In this document: one piece after another, positions 33,079 through 41,689 of the stretch | Layout: every line of letters begins with the position of its first letter | How positions within the stretch are numbered: the stretch's first letter is position 1 | NCBI GenBank assembly: GCA_031290475.1 | Contig: JAITNM010000077.1 | Location: 1-42,219, forward strand | Reading direction: 5' to 3' | Length of the DNA: 42,219 nucleotides | DNA from: Treponema sp. | GTDB lineage: Bacteria; Spirochaetota; Spirochaetia; Treponematales; Breznakiellaceae | The notes under the pieces: generated by a model | What the model saw: the letters and a program-made list of their open reading frames with translations, nothing else | Database searches by the model: none | What the model was told of the DNA's origin: nothing | Made by a program: the position numbers and the translations under genes

Positions 33079-33084
33079 TATACT
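33079..33084 (+). promoter_or_regulatory. -10 box of folC (leaderless candidate)
   Basis: TATACT ends seven bases before the folC ATG. No Shine-Dalgarno is present and no good -35 is found in the T-rich DNA upstream. Confidence 0.45.
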
Positions 33085-33091
33085 CGTTTTT

Positions 33092-34483
33092 ATGATACCA
33101 ACCATTGATGACCTGGCCGCCTGGCTTGAACAATTTGAAAACAACGAAAGGCTTCCCGCTTTTAAGCCCTTCAACCTGGATAAGATGCGGATCATCTCCC
33201 GGATTGCGGGCCATCCTGAAACCTGCGCCCCGGTGATCCATGTCGCGGGTTCCAAAGGGAAGGGCTCGGTGACCGCCATGATTGCCTCTATTCTGGAAGC
33301 GGCGGGTATCAAGACCGGCCGATACACCTCCCCCCGGCTTTGCAGCTACTGGGACCGGATAAGTCTGGGAAACGGCCTTTTTCCCGCCGGGATCTACGTT
33401 GAAGCCGGTCGGGAACTCGCAGAAACGGAAGAACGGCGCCTTCTGGAGTTTTCAAAAGGAGGGGACAACAAGCCTTCGCTCTTTGAGATGTTCACCCTTC
33501 TCTTTTTCCTCTGTTCCCGCAGGAGCCGCTGCGAAGCCATGGCGGTAGAAACCGGCCTTGGAGGGCTTAACGACGCCACTAACATTGTGAAAAGCGAAGT
33601 ATCGGTTATTACCCTGATCGAAAAGGAACACACTGAAATTTTGGGAAACACCATCCCTGCTATTGCCGCCCAAAAGGCGGGGATCATTAAGGCGGGAAAA
33701 CCCCTGGTTCTGTCCAGGCAGGAAGGAGCAGCCCTGGAAGTTTTCCGCAAAGCGGCGGCGGAAAAAAAAGCGCCTCTTTACTATCTTCCCGAAACCGTAG
33801 CGGTTGAGAATATCGCCGTTTCAAAAGAGGGAACCGCCTTTTCCCTCCGCCCCACGGGAATAGCCGGCCTCAAGAAAAGGCTCGATCTTTTTATACCCGT
33901 TCCCGGGGCGGTTCAGGCGGAAAACGCGGCCCTGGCAGTTATTGGGGTAAAAACCGCCTTTCCCGCAATTGGGGAAGACAGTATACGGAGGGGCCTTTCC
34001 GCCGTCAGCCTCCCCGCCCGTTTTGAGAGACTTTCTTCCAATCCGGCAATCGTCATTGACGGCGCCCACACACCGCGAAGTGTAGAAACATGTGTAAACA
34101 CCTTTATAAGCCTTTACGGCAAAGGGGGAATCCTCATCTTCGGCTGCGCCGCAGGCAAAGACGGGGAATCGATAGCAAAACTGCTCACCCCCCATTTCTC
34201 ACAGATCATCATCACCGCCCCGGGGACCTATAAGGTTAGTTACCCCGAAGAGGTGTACCGGATCTTTCTCGCCGCCGTAAAAGGACCGCCGCCGCGGAAC
34301 TCCTGTCATTCAGTCCTTCCCGCCGGGGAAAAGGTCCTCCTGATACGGGACGCAAAGACCGCGCTGGAAGAGGCCCTTTCCCGGTCCCGTGAACAGGGCC
34401 TTCCTGTTTTGGGAACCGGTTCCTTTTATCTGGCGGCGGAGATCCGCGGTATTTATACCGGCATGACAGGTCAGAAAGAATAG
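33092..34483 (+). CDS. folC: Folylpolyglutamate synthase / dihydrofolate synthase
   Basis: A 463-residue Mur-ligase-fold enzyme adding glutamates to folates, which keeps them in the cell. VIHVAGSKGKGSVTAM (residues about 48-63) is the ATP loop, TSPRLCSYWDRI the following motif, VETGLGGLNDATNIV the conserved Mg/ATP segment, and AIVIDGAHTPRS, then LIFGCAAGKD, the C-terminal domain motifs. The start at 33092 lacks a Shine-Dalgarno and lies seven bases after TATACT. It is divergent from the folate-type ECF operon and overlaps the convergent beta-barrel gene by 13 bases. Confidence 0.93.
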   Translation: MIPTIDDLAAWLEQFENNERLPAFKPFNLDKMRIISRIAGHPETCAPVIHVAGSKGKGSVTAMIASILEAAGIKTGRYTSPRLCSYWDRISLGNGLFPAGIYVEAGRELAETEERRLLEFSKGGDNKPSLFEMFTLLFFLCSRRSRCEAMAVETGLGGLNDATNIVKSEVSVITLIEKEHTEILGNTIPAIAAQKAGIIKAGKPLVLSRQEGAALEVFRKAAAEKKAPLYYLPETVAVENIAVSKEGTAFSLRPTGIAGLKKRLDLFIPVPGAVQAENAALAVIGVKTAFPAIGEDSIRRGLSAVSLPARFERLSSNPAIVIDGAHTPRSVETCVNTFISLYGKGGILIFGCAAGKDGESIAKLLTPHFSQIIITAPGTYKVSYPEEVYRIFLAAVKGPPPRNSCHSVLPAGEKVLLIRDAKTALEEALSRSREQGLPVLGTGSFYLAAEIRGIYTGMTGQKE

Positions 34484-36291
34484 GAAAGGACGGTCTTTAC
34501 AAAGTAATTATCCCGGTATTGACCCAACTCGCCCTCTTCATTACCCAGGAAGATACCGCCCAATACTTTCAGGGCCATATCGCCCCTGGTCCAGGCAACC
34601 GCCGGGATGATATAGCAATCCCCATCCTCTATTCCCCAAATGGCCGCGACCGAAAGTTCCAGTTCGTCCCGGAAAAAGAGCTTTGAAAGTTTTACTGTCG
34701 CCCTGGTAGAAGTTAACTTTTTTCCGGCTTCAATATCAAAGAGCGGATCATCCCCTATCTTATTATGAAAGAGCCTTATACTTTCATTAACCTGAACATT
34801 GGCGTTGATTCCCACCACCGGAATATTCCGGTCAAAACCCAGGGACCAAAGGAGGGCGGGGTTATACACGAGACCGTCGTCACCCGCAAGGTCATTGGTG
34901 ATATTAACCGCCAGTTCCGCCCTCATGTTAAAACCTAAAATTACCTGGGCGTAGTCAATGCCGATCTGATGGTAGCGGTTGTAGGCCATCTCATAAAGAT
35001 TATCCTCTGACAGGGAATTCGTAACGGAGCCCATTGCCGTCTGATACTGCTGTACAGAACTTAGAACAGTGCCGTATGATGTGGCGGCGCTTCCGTAATT
35101 GGTAAGGGCCCCCTGATACGCCGATGCCGCGGCGTTTAGCGCGTTTTGCGCCGCGTTGAGTTCCGCCATAAAGACAGGATTCGCCGCCAAGGCGGGATTC
35201 GCCGTAAGCTGCGCCCCTTTCTCAACAACTACGCCCTGGGCCTGATTCAACGCGGCCTGGGACGCATTCAAGCCGCCCTGGGCCTGGTTTACCGCGCCCT
35301 GGGCCACGGTCACCGCCGTTTGGGGATCTTCTCCAAAAGCCGCAAAACCCGCTTTGGCTCTTCCCGCGTCTTCCAGGGCGGCTTTATACGCCGTGTCCCA
35401 GTTCTTTCGCAATACAAACGCGGGCCGGTTCAGGATGCCGCTGTAATACTGTACCCCAAAATCAACCGGTCCCAAGGTGGTAGTAAAACGCAAGCCTCCC
35501 TGGGCATATTCAAGGCCCAGGGTATCAGGCCCGGTTAAATCAAGATTAGTCTTCTCAATGGCGTCTTTCAATTCCGGAAGTTCGGACGGCGCCAAAGCGA
35601 TAGTACTATCCTTCACTCTTCCCACCTTATCCGTCATTTCCCTGGGGACCCAGCGGCCGCTTGAGGCAAACTTTGTTCCGGCAAACCAGGGTACAAACAC
35701 GGCTTCCACTTTTGAGAATAAACCGGTGTTGTAAGAAGCGTGGATCAGGGGCCGGGCAATTTTAATGTCCAGAAAATCGGTCATATCGCTCAGATCCGAA
35801 TAATCCAGGGGATTAACCACATCCAGGGGACCAAAACTGTCCGCCTTGCCCCAGGTGAGTTTCCGCAATCCCCCTTCAATGCTGAAATTACCGAAGAAAC
35901 CCCTGACATAAGCTTCATCAAGGAACAGTATCTTTGCGGGGTCCTGGAAATTAGGCGTCAATTTAATCTTTATAAAGCCGTCGGCATTTGAGCCTGCGGC
36001 GCCGAACTGGAGGTCGCCGGAAAAGATATTTCCCAATTCCAGGGCCTTTATCCGATCCGCCGTTTCACCCTCCCCTTCGGCGATATCGCCGGGAAACACC
36101 TGAATCTCCGCGGAAACAGCGCCGCCCAGTTTCACGGCGGCGCCTCCGGGACCGCCTCCTCCTCCGGCGGCGCCTGTTTCTTCAGTATCGCTGCCGGCAA
36201 AACCAAAGCCGAAATCTTCTTCCTCTGCGGAAATGAAAGAATCCAGGGGAATCAGCAACAGGGCTGTCAACAGAAATACTTTCCTGTTCAC
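34471..36291 (-). CDS. Predicted outer-membrane beta-barrel protein with coiled-coil insert
   Basis: A 606-residue exported protein resembling DUF1302-like outer-membrane proteins that accompany RND exporters. Signal peptide residues 1-22 (FLLTALLLIPLDSFISA). The mature protein opens with acidic EEEDFGFGFAGSDTEE, then a Gly-rich linker. Beta-strand patterns follow (SIEGGLRKLTWGKADSFGPL), and the C-terminal YFVKTVLSYSF ends in Phe as in barrels. An Ala/Gln/Asn-rich insert at about residues 315-405 (AQGAVNQAQGGLNASQAALN) has seven-residue repeats suggesting a helical coil. The start is GTG in GTGA, overlapping the upstream stop. It is last in the export operon. Confidence 0.7.
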   Translation of the reverse strand: MNRKVFLLTALLLIPLDSFISAEEEDFGFGFAGSDTEETGAAGGGGGPGGAAVKLGGAVSAEIQVFPGDIAEGEGETADRIKALELGNIFSGDLQFGAAGSNADGFIKIKLTPNFQDPAKILFLDEAYVRGFFGNFSIEGGLRKLTWGKADSFGPLDVVNPLDYSDLSDMTDFLDIKIARPLIHASYNTGLFSKVEAVFVPWFAGTKFASSGRWVPREMTDKVGRVKDSTIALAPSELPELKDAIEKTNLDLTGPDTLGLEYAQGGLRFTTTLGPVDFGVQYYSGILNRPAFVLRKNWDTAYKAALEDAGRAKAGFAAFGEDPQTAVTVAQGAVNQAQGGLNASQAALNQAQGVVVEKGAQLTANPALAANPVFMAELNAAQNALNAAASAYQGALTNYGSAATSYGTVLSSVQQYQTAMGSVTNSLSEDNLYEMAYNRYHQIGIDYAQVILGFNMRAELAVNITNDLAGDDGLVYNPALLWSLGFDRNIPVVGINANVQVNESIRLFHNKIGDDPLFDIEAGKKLTSTRATVKLSKLFFRDELELSVAAIWGIEDGDCYIIPAVAWTRGDMALKVLGGIFLGNEEGELGQYRDNYFVKTVLSYSF

Positions 36292-37058
36292 CGCGGCCTC
36301 CCTGTTTCAAGGAAAGCCGGGGTAAATACGCTCTCGGGTATAGGATCATCGTATTTAATGATATCCACATAAAGGGTAGTACTGGTCCCTGCGGTAAGGG
36401 TGGTCATTTTTGTGTTATGTATTGTGGGCCGTCCCTGGACATCTTTAACGCCTCCCATTTCCACGATTTTTATCAGGGTATTCTTTTTATCGTAGAGCTC
36501 CATCTTATAATTAACGTTACTGTTCTTTTCGATATACTGGATCATCCTTGAATACTGGTAAGCGGTATCCTTTGGCTTTGACTCGATCACATAACATTCA
36601 TTACCGGCAACAGTTTCCTCCCTAAGAAACGCATGGGTGTCCAGGGAAGCGTCCCTGCTCAGGGAAGCGATGTCATCATAAGAAAAATCACTCCCCATAA
36701 AGCTCCCGGAACCTTCGGAAGAAGCAATACGGCGCACTTTGCCCAGGCTGGGGAGAAATATCCACTGATCGTTGTTATTCCCGTTTTCCATGGTAAGAAA
36801 ACGGGTTCCGGCAACGCTCGCGGGCGAATTAAACACCGCCACAGAACGGCTGCCTTTTGGTCCGTCTTTGGAATATTGATCCATTTTCCGCTCGGAGGTT
36901 GCTCCGTCTTTTGAACTGATTACCATCCGGGATCGGACGGAAATTGTATCCGCCTTAATACGGTCACGGGAGGCGGCAACGATTTCACCGGCATTTTGAG
37001 AATAAACCAATAGGGTTCCGGTAAAAAAGGCGATGAATGTTAATATAATCCGTTTCAT
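36288..37058 (-). CDS. LolA-like outer-membrane lipoprotein-sorting type protein
   Basis: A 256-residue periplasmic protein with signal peptide residues 1-20 (IILTFIAFFTGTLLVYS). The rest matches the LolA-like family coded beside MMPL/RND transporters: IKADTISVRSRMVISSKDG, then NDQWIFLPSLGKVRRIAS, then GSDFSYDDIASL. LolA folds carry acyl chains, so it probably shuttles a lipid or lipoprotein between the RND pump and the outer membrane. GGAG lies six bases before the ATG. It follows the RND gene by about 40 bases and overlaps the barrel gene by four. Confidence 0.82.
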   Translation of the reverse strand: MKRIILTFIAFFTGTLLVYSQNAGEIVAASRDRIKADTISVRSRMVISSKDGATSERKMDQYSKDGPKGSRSVAVFNSPASVAGTRFLTMENGNNNDQWIFLPSLGKVRRIASSEGSGSFMGSDFSYDDIASLSRDASLDTHAFLREETVAGNECYVIESKPKDTAYQYSRMIQYIEKNSNVNYKMELYDKKNTLIKIVEMGGVKDVQGRPTIHNTKMTTLTAGTSTTLYVDIIKYDDPIPESVFTPAFLETGRPR

Positions 37059-37096
37059 AGCAAACTCCTATATCCTGAGACATTTTCCAAAACACC

Positions 37097-39817
37097 TCAG
37101 TTTTTTATAAATTCAGGTTTTATCAGGGTCAACAGTACCGGTATCAAGGTAAGACTTACCAAGGCGCTCGTACCCATAGTAAGGGCGATAAGAAAACCCA
37201 GGTCGGCAAGGATGTTGAACTGGGAAAGGAGCAGTACCGAAAACCCGGCGCCTACGGAAACCGCATTTATAATTATCGCCTTGCCGGAAGTAAGGTAGGT
37301 TTTTTTAAGGAAGTCCCCCTTCCCAAGGGAGGCGCGGTATTCCCGCTTATAGGCATCCATATAGTGAATCGTATAATCTATACCAATACCTACAGAAACA
37401 CTGGCGACCATAACAGTACCGATATTGAGTTTAATCCCCGTAAAACCCATTACCGCGAAATTTATCAGTATGGAGATTGAAAGGGGAACAATACCCACAA
37501 CGCCCGCTACAAAGGAACGGTTTGAGGCAGCAATGATAATAAATACCAAGAGCAGGGATATTATCACCGATATAAGCTGGGATTGGACCACAAGATCATT
37601 CAGGGAAGCTTCCACCATGCTGACCCCGCCAATGGTAGTTTTAACATTTTTGGGGAAATTTGCGTTAATATAGTTCTGCATTTCTTTCAAAGCGATATCC
37701 GTATCTTCCTTTCCCAGGGTTCGGAGCTGAACAGTGGATTTAATAGCCGTAGGCTCCAGAGGATCGTTAGCATAATCCGAGATACTTCCCGAAAGGAGGA
37801 CCAGGTAATTGGAAACCAGGCGCTGAAGCTCTTCGGGGCTGTTTTTTCCGTAACGTTTGAGGTCTGAAGGAATTTCGTAATATGAAGTTCCTTCGTAATT
37901 CAAGAGCCGTTTCAGTTCCCATACGAGATCGTTGGCATCCATGCCCAGGGAAGCCTCTGACGCGCGCTCCAGGAGGGCGGTTAATTCTTTATCTGATAAA
38001 TAGGTCTCTCCTCCCCGTTCCCCTTCTTTGCCCGCTGATTCCGCTATGACAGGAACGCTATCTTCGATGAGGCCAAAATCCCCAAAACCGAAACCATCTT
38101 CTGCGTCAAACCCAAAACCAAAGTCCGTATCATCATCAGCAAAACCGAAATCACCCCTCCCCTCTTCTTCCGAAACTTGAGATGACGCCCCTGTCTTCTT
38201 AAGCCCTTCAGGGCTTTCATCGGCATTAAAAACCTGGTTCATGCGCTTCACAAGATTCGTGAAACCCATCACCTTTCCTACCTCGGAAACATTTTTGGTA
38301 AGATAGCGGTCAAGGCCATCAATGGCGGAGAGGACATCCGGGTGTAGCAAGGTTTCACTGTCCGGAGCCTCTACCATAAGGTTTACCACCTTGGAACCGC
38401 CGAATTTATCCCTGATAAACCGGTCTGATTTATTGATGTCCGTCCCCGTCTTAAAGTATTCCACCATCACATTATCAATGATAACTTTTGAAAAGCCGTA
38501 AAGGGAAACAAAAACTATTAAGACGGAAAAAATAACCACAAACCGCTTCTTCCGGACTATGGCCGTAAATCCTTCGGCAATAGCGTTACTCAGGGGATCA
38601 ATTTCTTCCCTCTCTTCACCGGCAGCGTTACGGTCATTATCTTCTCCGGCGGCATTTGCCTTAAAGGCATTTGCCTTAAAGCGGGGCTTAATTTTCCGGG
38701 GACCTTGGATCAAAAGCAGGGAGGGGATCAGGGTCAGGGACACCACAAAAGCGGCTATTACTCCGAAGCTCGAAAAGATACCGAATTCCCTAATAGGCAC
38801 TACCCGGGTAAAACAGCAGGAAAAAAAACCCACAAAGGTAGTAAGGGCCGCAAGGAACACCGGCTTTCCAATCTTCCTGATAAGTTCATAGATCAGTTCC
38901 CGGTGTTCCTCCGCATTAAGCATCCGGTTCCCCACATCGCTCCGGTAGTGGGTGATAACGTGTATTCCATAGGCGCTTCCTACGGCCACAAGAATAACCG
39001 GCAGTACCGTGGTAATGATGGAAAGCTTTATCCCAAAGAGGGGCATGGCTCCAATGGCCCAGGTGGAAGCGATGACCACCGTAAGCAGGGGGAGGAATAC
39101 CGAGGAAAAACGCCTGAAGGAGAAAAAGAGTATGGCCAGCACCACGATGATTACCAGGGGAACCAGGAGTATCAGGTCCTGGCTCACCGCCTCATTTATG
39201 GTGGCGCTGATCACCGGCATTCCGGTAACATAAACATCCGCCATACCGGAAAACATCTCTTTGGCCGCATCCCGGATCACAACAAAATTGTCGATCACTT
39301 CCGGGCGGCCGGCGTCATCGGATTCAATACTCAGGGGTATCAGGATCTGGGTAGCAGTAAAATCATCGGAAACCAGGGACTTTTTATACATATCCCAGGA
39401 GAGTATACGCCGCTTCAGTTCGGCAATCTCTTCCGGCGTTCCGGAAAAACCGGCATCCACCAGTTTTTTCGCCACAATGGCATCGCCATCTGAAGTGATA
39501 TAATCGGCAGTAACAATGGAACTGACGGTATTAACAATTTCAATTTCTTCCACCCGGTCAACGTATTCACGTATACGGTTAAGAAAGGGACCGTCAAAAA
39601 CAGTTCCGTACTTCCGCTCCAGTCCTACCAGTATAAAAAGAGAACTGCCAAAGGCGTCGGTTATGTACTCAGAGACCTTAAGGGCCGCGTCATCATTGGG
39701 TACAAATCTGAGATTGTTGTTATCAAGCCGCGCCCGGGGTAATTGGATGGCAAAAAAAAGTGTAATAAGCGTAATTACCGCCACAATAAGCCATGGACGC
39801 CTAAAAAATTTCTTCAT
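37097..39817 (-). CDS. RND-superfamily (MMPL) exporter
   Basis: A 906-residue inner-membrane pump with about 12 helices: one at residues 8-26, a cluster at about 215-375, one at about 425, and a cluster at about 755-900. Large periplasmic loops follow the first and seventh helices. YGIHVITHYRSD and GIDYTIHYMDAYKRE are conserved helix-4/helix-10 segments. The second periplasmic loop holds an acidic, Phe/Gly-rich stretch at about residues 554-585 (DFGFADDDTDFGFGFDAEDG). A cytosolic linker near residue 382 has FKANA twice from a 15-bp tandem duplication. MMPL-type pumps move lipids, hopanoids or lipoproteins. Start ATG 39817 has a distant GAGG. Confidence 0.88.
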   Translation of the reverse strand: MKKFFRRPWLIVAVITLITLFFAIQLPRARLDNNNLRFVPNDDAALKVSEYITDAFGSSLFILVGLERKYGTVFDGPFLNRIREYVDRVEEIEIVNTVSSIVTADYITSDGDAIVAKKLVDAGFSGTPEEIAELKRRILSWDMYKKSLVSDDFTATQILIPLSIESDDAGRPEVIDNFVVIRDAAKEMFSGMADVYVTGMPVISATINEAVSQDLILLVPLVIIVVLAILFFSFRRFSSVFLPLLTVVIASTWAIGAMPLFGIKLSIITTVLPVILVAVGSAYGIHVITHYRSDVGNRMLNAEEHRELIYELIRKIGKPVFLAALTTFVGFFSCCFTRVVPIREFGIFSSFGVIAAFVVSLTLIPSLLLIQGPRKIKPRFKANAFKANAAGEDNDRNAAGEEREEIDPLSNAIAEGFTAIVRKKRFVVIFSVLIVFVSLYGFSKVIIDNVMVEYFKTGTDINKSDRFIRDKFGGSKVVNLMVEAPDSETLLHPDVLSAIDGLDRYLTKNVSEVGKVMGFTNLVKRMNQVFNADESPEGLKKTGASSQVSEEEGRGDFGFADDDTDFGFGFDAEDGFGFGDFGLIEDSVPVIAESAGKEGERGGETYLSDKELTALLERASEASLGMDANDLVWELKRLLNYEGTSYYEIPSDLKRYGKNSPEELQRLVSNYLVLLSGSISDYANDPLEPTAIKSTVQLRTLGKEDTDIALKEMQNYINANFPKNVKTTIGGVSMVEASLNDLVVQSQLISVIISLLLVFIIIAASNRSFVAGVVGIVPLSISILINFAVMGFTGIKLNIGTVMVASVSVGIGIDYTIHYMDAYKREYRASLGKGDFLKKTYLTSGKAIIINAVSVGAGFSVLLLSQFNILADLGFLIALTMGTSALVSLTLIPVLLTLIKPEFIKN
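38652..38681. repeat. Perfect 15-bp tandem duplication in the RND gene
   Basis: GCATTTGCCTTAAAG occurs twice in succession (38652-38666, 38667-38681), in frame, giving a repeated FKANA in the cytoplasmic linker between the two halves. The two copies are identical, which points to recent slippage. Confidence 0.85.
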
Positions 39818-39836
39818 TATTGTTGCTGCCTCACCG

Positions 39837-40619
39837 TTATCGTTTGAGAATCATTTTGTCTTCTACTGCTTCGTGATCCCGGCGTGATCCCAAAATCAGA
39901 AGCGATTTATCAATACCATCCCGGGCAATACCCCGCAGTACAACCTGAAAAACATTTTTCATGTCATCGATCATGGCAACGTTTACCCCCTCCCGGGAAG
40001 CGGACCACCAGCCGGTTTTGTCCGATTCCAAAGCATCAGGCCCCGGCGGCGCCCTGTTTCCGGCATGGACCCTGGCAGTGCTTGCCACGATCATGGAGAA
40101 CAGGGATAAAATTGTGTGAGAAGCAAGGGGCGGATTAACATCCGGTTGAAAAATCCCTTCGGCGATTCCTTTCTCTATCTGTTCCCGGATCATATTGAAA
40201 AAACCATAAGCAGGACCCGAGCCGGGATTTTCCGCCTCCTCCACCGAAAAAAAAGGATATTCCGGGGTAAGGAAATGCTTCATTTGAAAAAGCATGATAA
40301 TGTCGTCGGATTTGCCGAACATATCCAGATAACAGTCCCAATAGAGCTTGATTGAATCCAGGGTGGACATCTCCGGCGTTATCCGGGACTGATAATAATT
40401 GATAAACCGGTCTCCCGCCTCAACACAGATCTCCCTGAAGAGCTTATCCTTGCTGGGAAAATATAAATAGATGGTAGCCTTGGAGAGCTCCGCTTTCTTC
40501 GCGATGCTCCCCATACTCACCCCATCCGCGCCATACTCCAAAATTAACTCCTTAGCGCAACGCACGATCAATGCTTTCCGCTCCAACTTTTCCCGCTCCT
40601 TCCGTTCCCAAATCCCCAT
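39837..40619 (-). CDS. TetR/AcrR-family repressor of the export operon
   Basis: A 260-residue regulator. Residues about 14-62 form the TetR helix-turn-helix (CAKELILEYGADGVSMGSIA, then KAELSKATIYLYFPSKDKL). The larger C-terminal domain should bind a ligand, perhaps the exported compound. It is unusually long at the C-terminus for the family (about 200 residues is common). AAGGA lies eight bases before the ATG. It is first in the operon with the RND gene 19 bases downstream, and a perfect palindrome in its leader suggests it represses the whole unit. Confidence 0.88.
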   Translation of the reverse strand: MGIWERKEREKLERKALIVRCAKELILEYGADGVSMGSIAKKAELSKATIYLYFPSKDKLFREICVEAGDRFINYYQSRITPEMSTLDSIKLYWDCYLDMFGKSDDIIMLFQMKHFLTPEYPFFSVEEAENPGSGPAYGFFNMIREQIEKGIAEGIFQPDVNPPLASHTILSLFSMIVASTARVHAGNRAPPGPDALESDKTGWWSASREGVNVAMIDDMKNVFQVVLRGIARDGIDKSLLILGSRRDHEAVEDKMILKR

Positions 40620-40634
40620 CCTTTTGTTCCTTCT

Positions 40635-40657
40635 TATAATAACCGATGGTTATTATA
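40635..40657. promoter_or_regulatory. Palindromic operator in the tetR leader
   Basis: TATAATAACC and GGTTATTATA form a perfect 10-bp inverted repeat around GAT. The size and symmetry fit a TetR-family dimer. A related half-conserved core AACGATAGTT lies at 40697-40706 inside the promoter spacer. Confidence 0.7.
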
Positions 40658-40685
40658 TTTCTATCGATATTTCATCTTACTCGTA

Positions 40686-40713
40686 GTATTATAATGAACG
40701 ATAGTTTTGTCAA
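40686..40713 (-). promoter_or_regulatory. Promoter of the tetR-RND operon
   Basis: The -35 is consensus TTGACA (plus 40708-40713). The -10 is TAATAC (plus 40686-40691) at 16 bases; an overlapping TATAAT would be 14 bases away. The second operator-like core lies in the spacer. Confidence 0.55.
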
Positions 40714-40725
40714 GCTTATTTTGAC

Positions 40726-40750
40726 AAATTGCTGCGCAAAATTGCTGCGC
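40726..40750. repeat. 12-bp direct repeat upstream of tRNA-Leu
   Basis: AAATTGCTGCGC occurs at 40726-40737 and again at 40739-40750. It lies between the tetR and tRNA promoters. Its role is unknown; it could be an activator site or a slippage product. Confidence 0.5.
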
Positions 40751-40754
40751 TATA

Positions 40755-40783
40755 TTGACATTTCCCGCATCTCGGGATATAAA
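40755..40783 (+). promoter_or_regulatory. Promoter of tRNA-Leu
   Basis: The -35 TTGACA is at 40755-40760, the spacer 17 bases and the -10 TATAAA at 40778-40783. The mature tRNA begins at 40804. Confidence 0.75.
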
Positions 40784-40803
40784 ATTATTGTTTGATATAA
40801 GAT

Positions 40804-40885
40804 GCGGCCATGGTGGAACTGGTAGACACGCCAGCTTGAGGTGCTGGTGCCGAGAGGCATGGAAGTTCAAGTCTTCTTGGCCGCA
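40804..40885 (+). tRNA. tRNA-Leu (anticodon GAG)
   Basis: The acceptor stem GCGGCCA pairs with TGGCCGC and the discriminator is A40885. The anticodon arm CCAGC-TTGAGGT-GCTGG gives anticodon GAG. The long variable arm TGCC-GAGA-GGCA is typical of tRNA-Leu. The T arm has TTCAAGT in the loop. CCA is not encoded. A broken integrase gene lies 134 bases downstream in the same direction, so the tRNA 3' end is a likely integration site. Confidence 0.95.
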
Positions 40886-41018
40886 TACGTTGTAAGTCTT
40901 TGTAGTATAAAGAATTAGAGAAAATAATTAGCCGCTTAGAAACCGGCATTTTATACCATATTTAGTCCATTGATACGCCATTGATATTTTTCCCCGATGG
41001 CGTGAGGAAGGGTGTAAA

Positions 41019-41689
41019 ATGCGGTCCGACTACACGCTTTACAAGCGCCGGGTCCAGGGTGTCTTTATGTGGTGCGCCCGATTTTTCTGGGATGAAAAAT
41101 CGGGTAGATACTCAATGAGCCGAGACCTGGATGTCCCTATCGAGGGTAAAAAAGAGCGCCGGAAAGAGGCCGGGAAAAAGGCCCGGGCTCTCCTGGAAGA
41201 ACTGCGTCGTTTTGCCCCCCTGCCGGAGCCGTCCGGTCCCGCCGGCGTTTCCCTTACCCCTTACCTTCTCGATTTCTGGTCTCCCGGCAGCCGGTACATC
41301 CGGGAGAAAGCGGCGGTTGAAAGAAAGCCCCTATCCGCGGCCTATATCGCTATGAGCCGGGAAAACATCATTCACCATGTCCAGACCTGGCCCGGCTTCG
41401 CGGGCATCACCCTGGGGGCTCTTGCTCATGCCATGATCCGGGATTGGAAGCTCTGGGCGGCGGAGCGGGGACTATCGGGACGAAAAATAAACATGGTCCT
41501 CCAATCCATGCGGGTCCCGGTTCGGGACGCTTACCGGGATGAGGTTATTGGCATCGATCCTTTTCATAATATCCGGGAGGCGGCCCATACCGAGAAAGTG
41601 AAGGGCATCCTGTCTCCCGCTGAGGTACAGAGGTCCTTGCCGGCGCCCCGGTTACGGATTACTATGCCCGCCTGTCGGTGCTGCTAGTA
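41019..41689 (+). pseudogene. Tyrosine recombinase (integrase), frameshifted and truncated
   Basis: The open frame codes 222 residues with an N-terminal arm-binding part and a SAM-like core-binding part (FAGITLGALAHAMIRDWKLW, then INMVLQSMRVPVRDAY) as in phage or element integrases. After GILSPAEVQR the frame turns to unrelated residues. Another frame resumes with LAGAPVTDYYARLSVLL, the expected start of the catalytic domain. So there is a frameshift near 41633-41637. The gene is then cut by the IS630-type element near 41687-41690, and the catalytic Arg, His and Tyr are missing. AGGAAGGG lies six bases before the ATG. Not functional as it stands. Confidence 0.8.
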
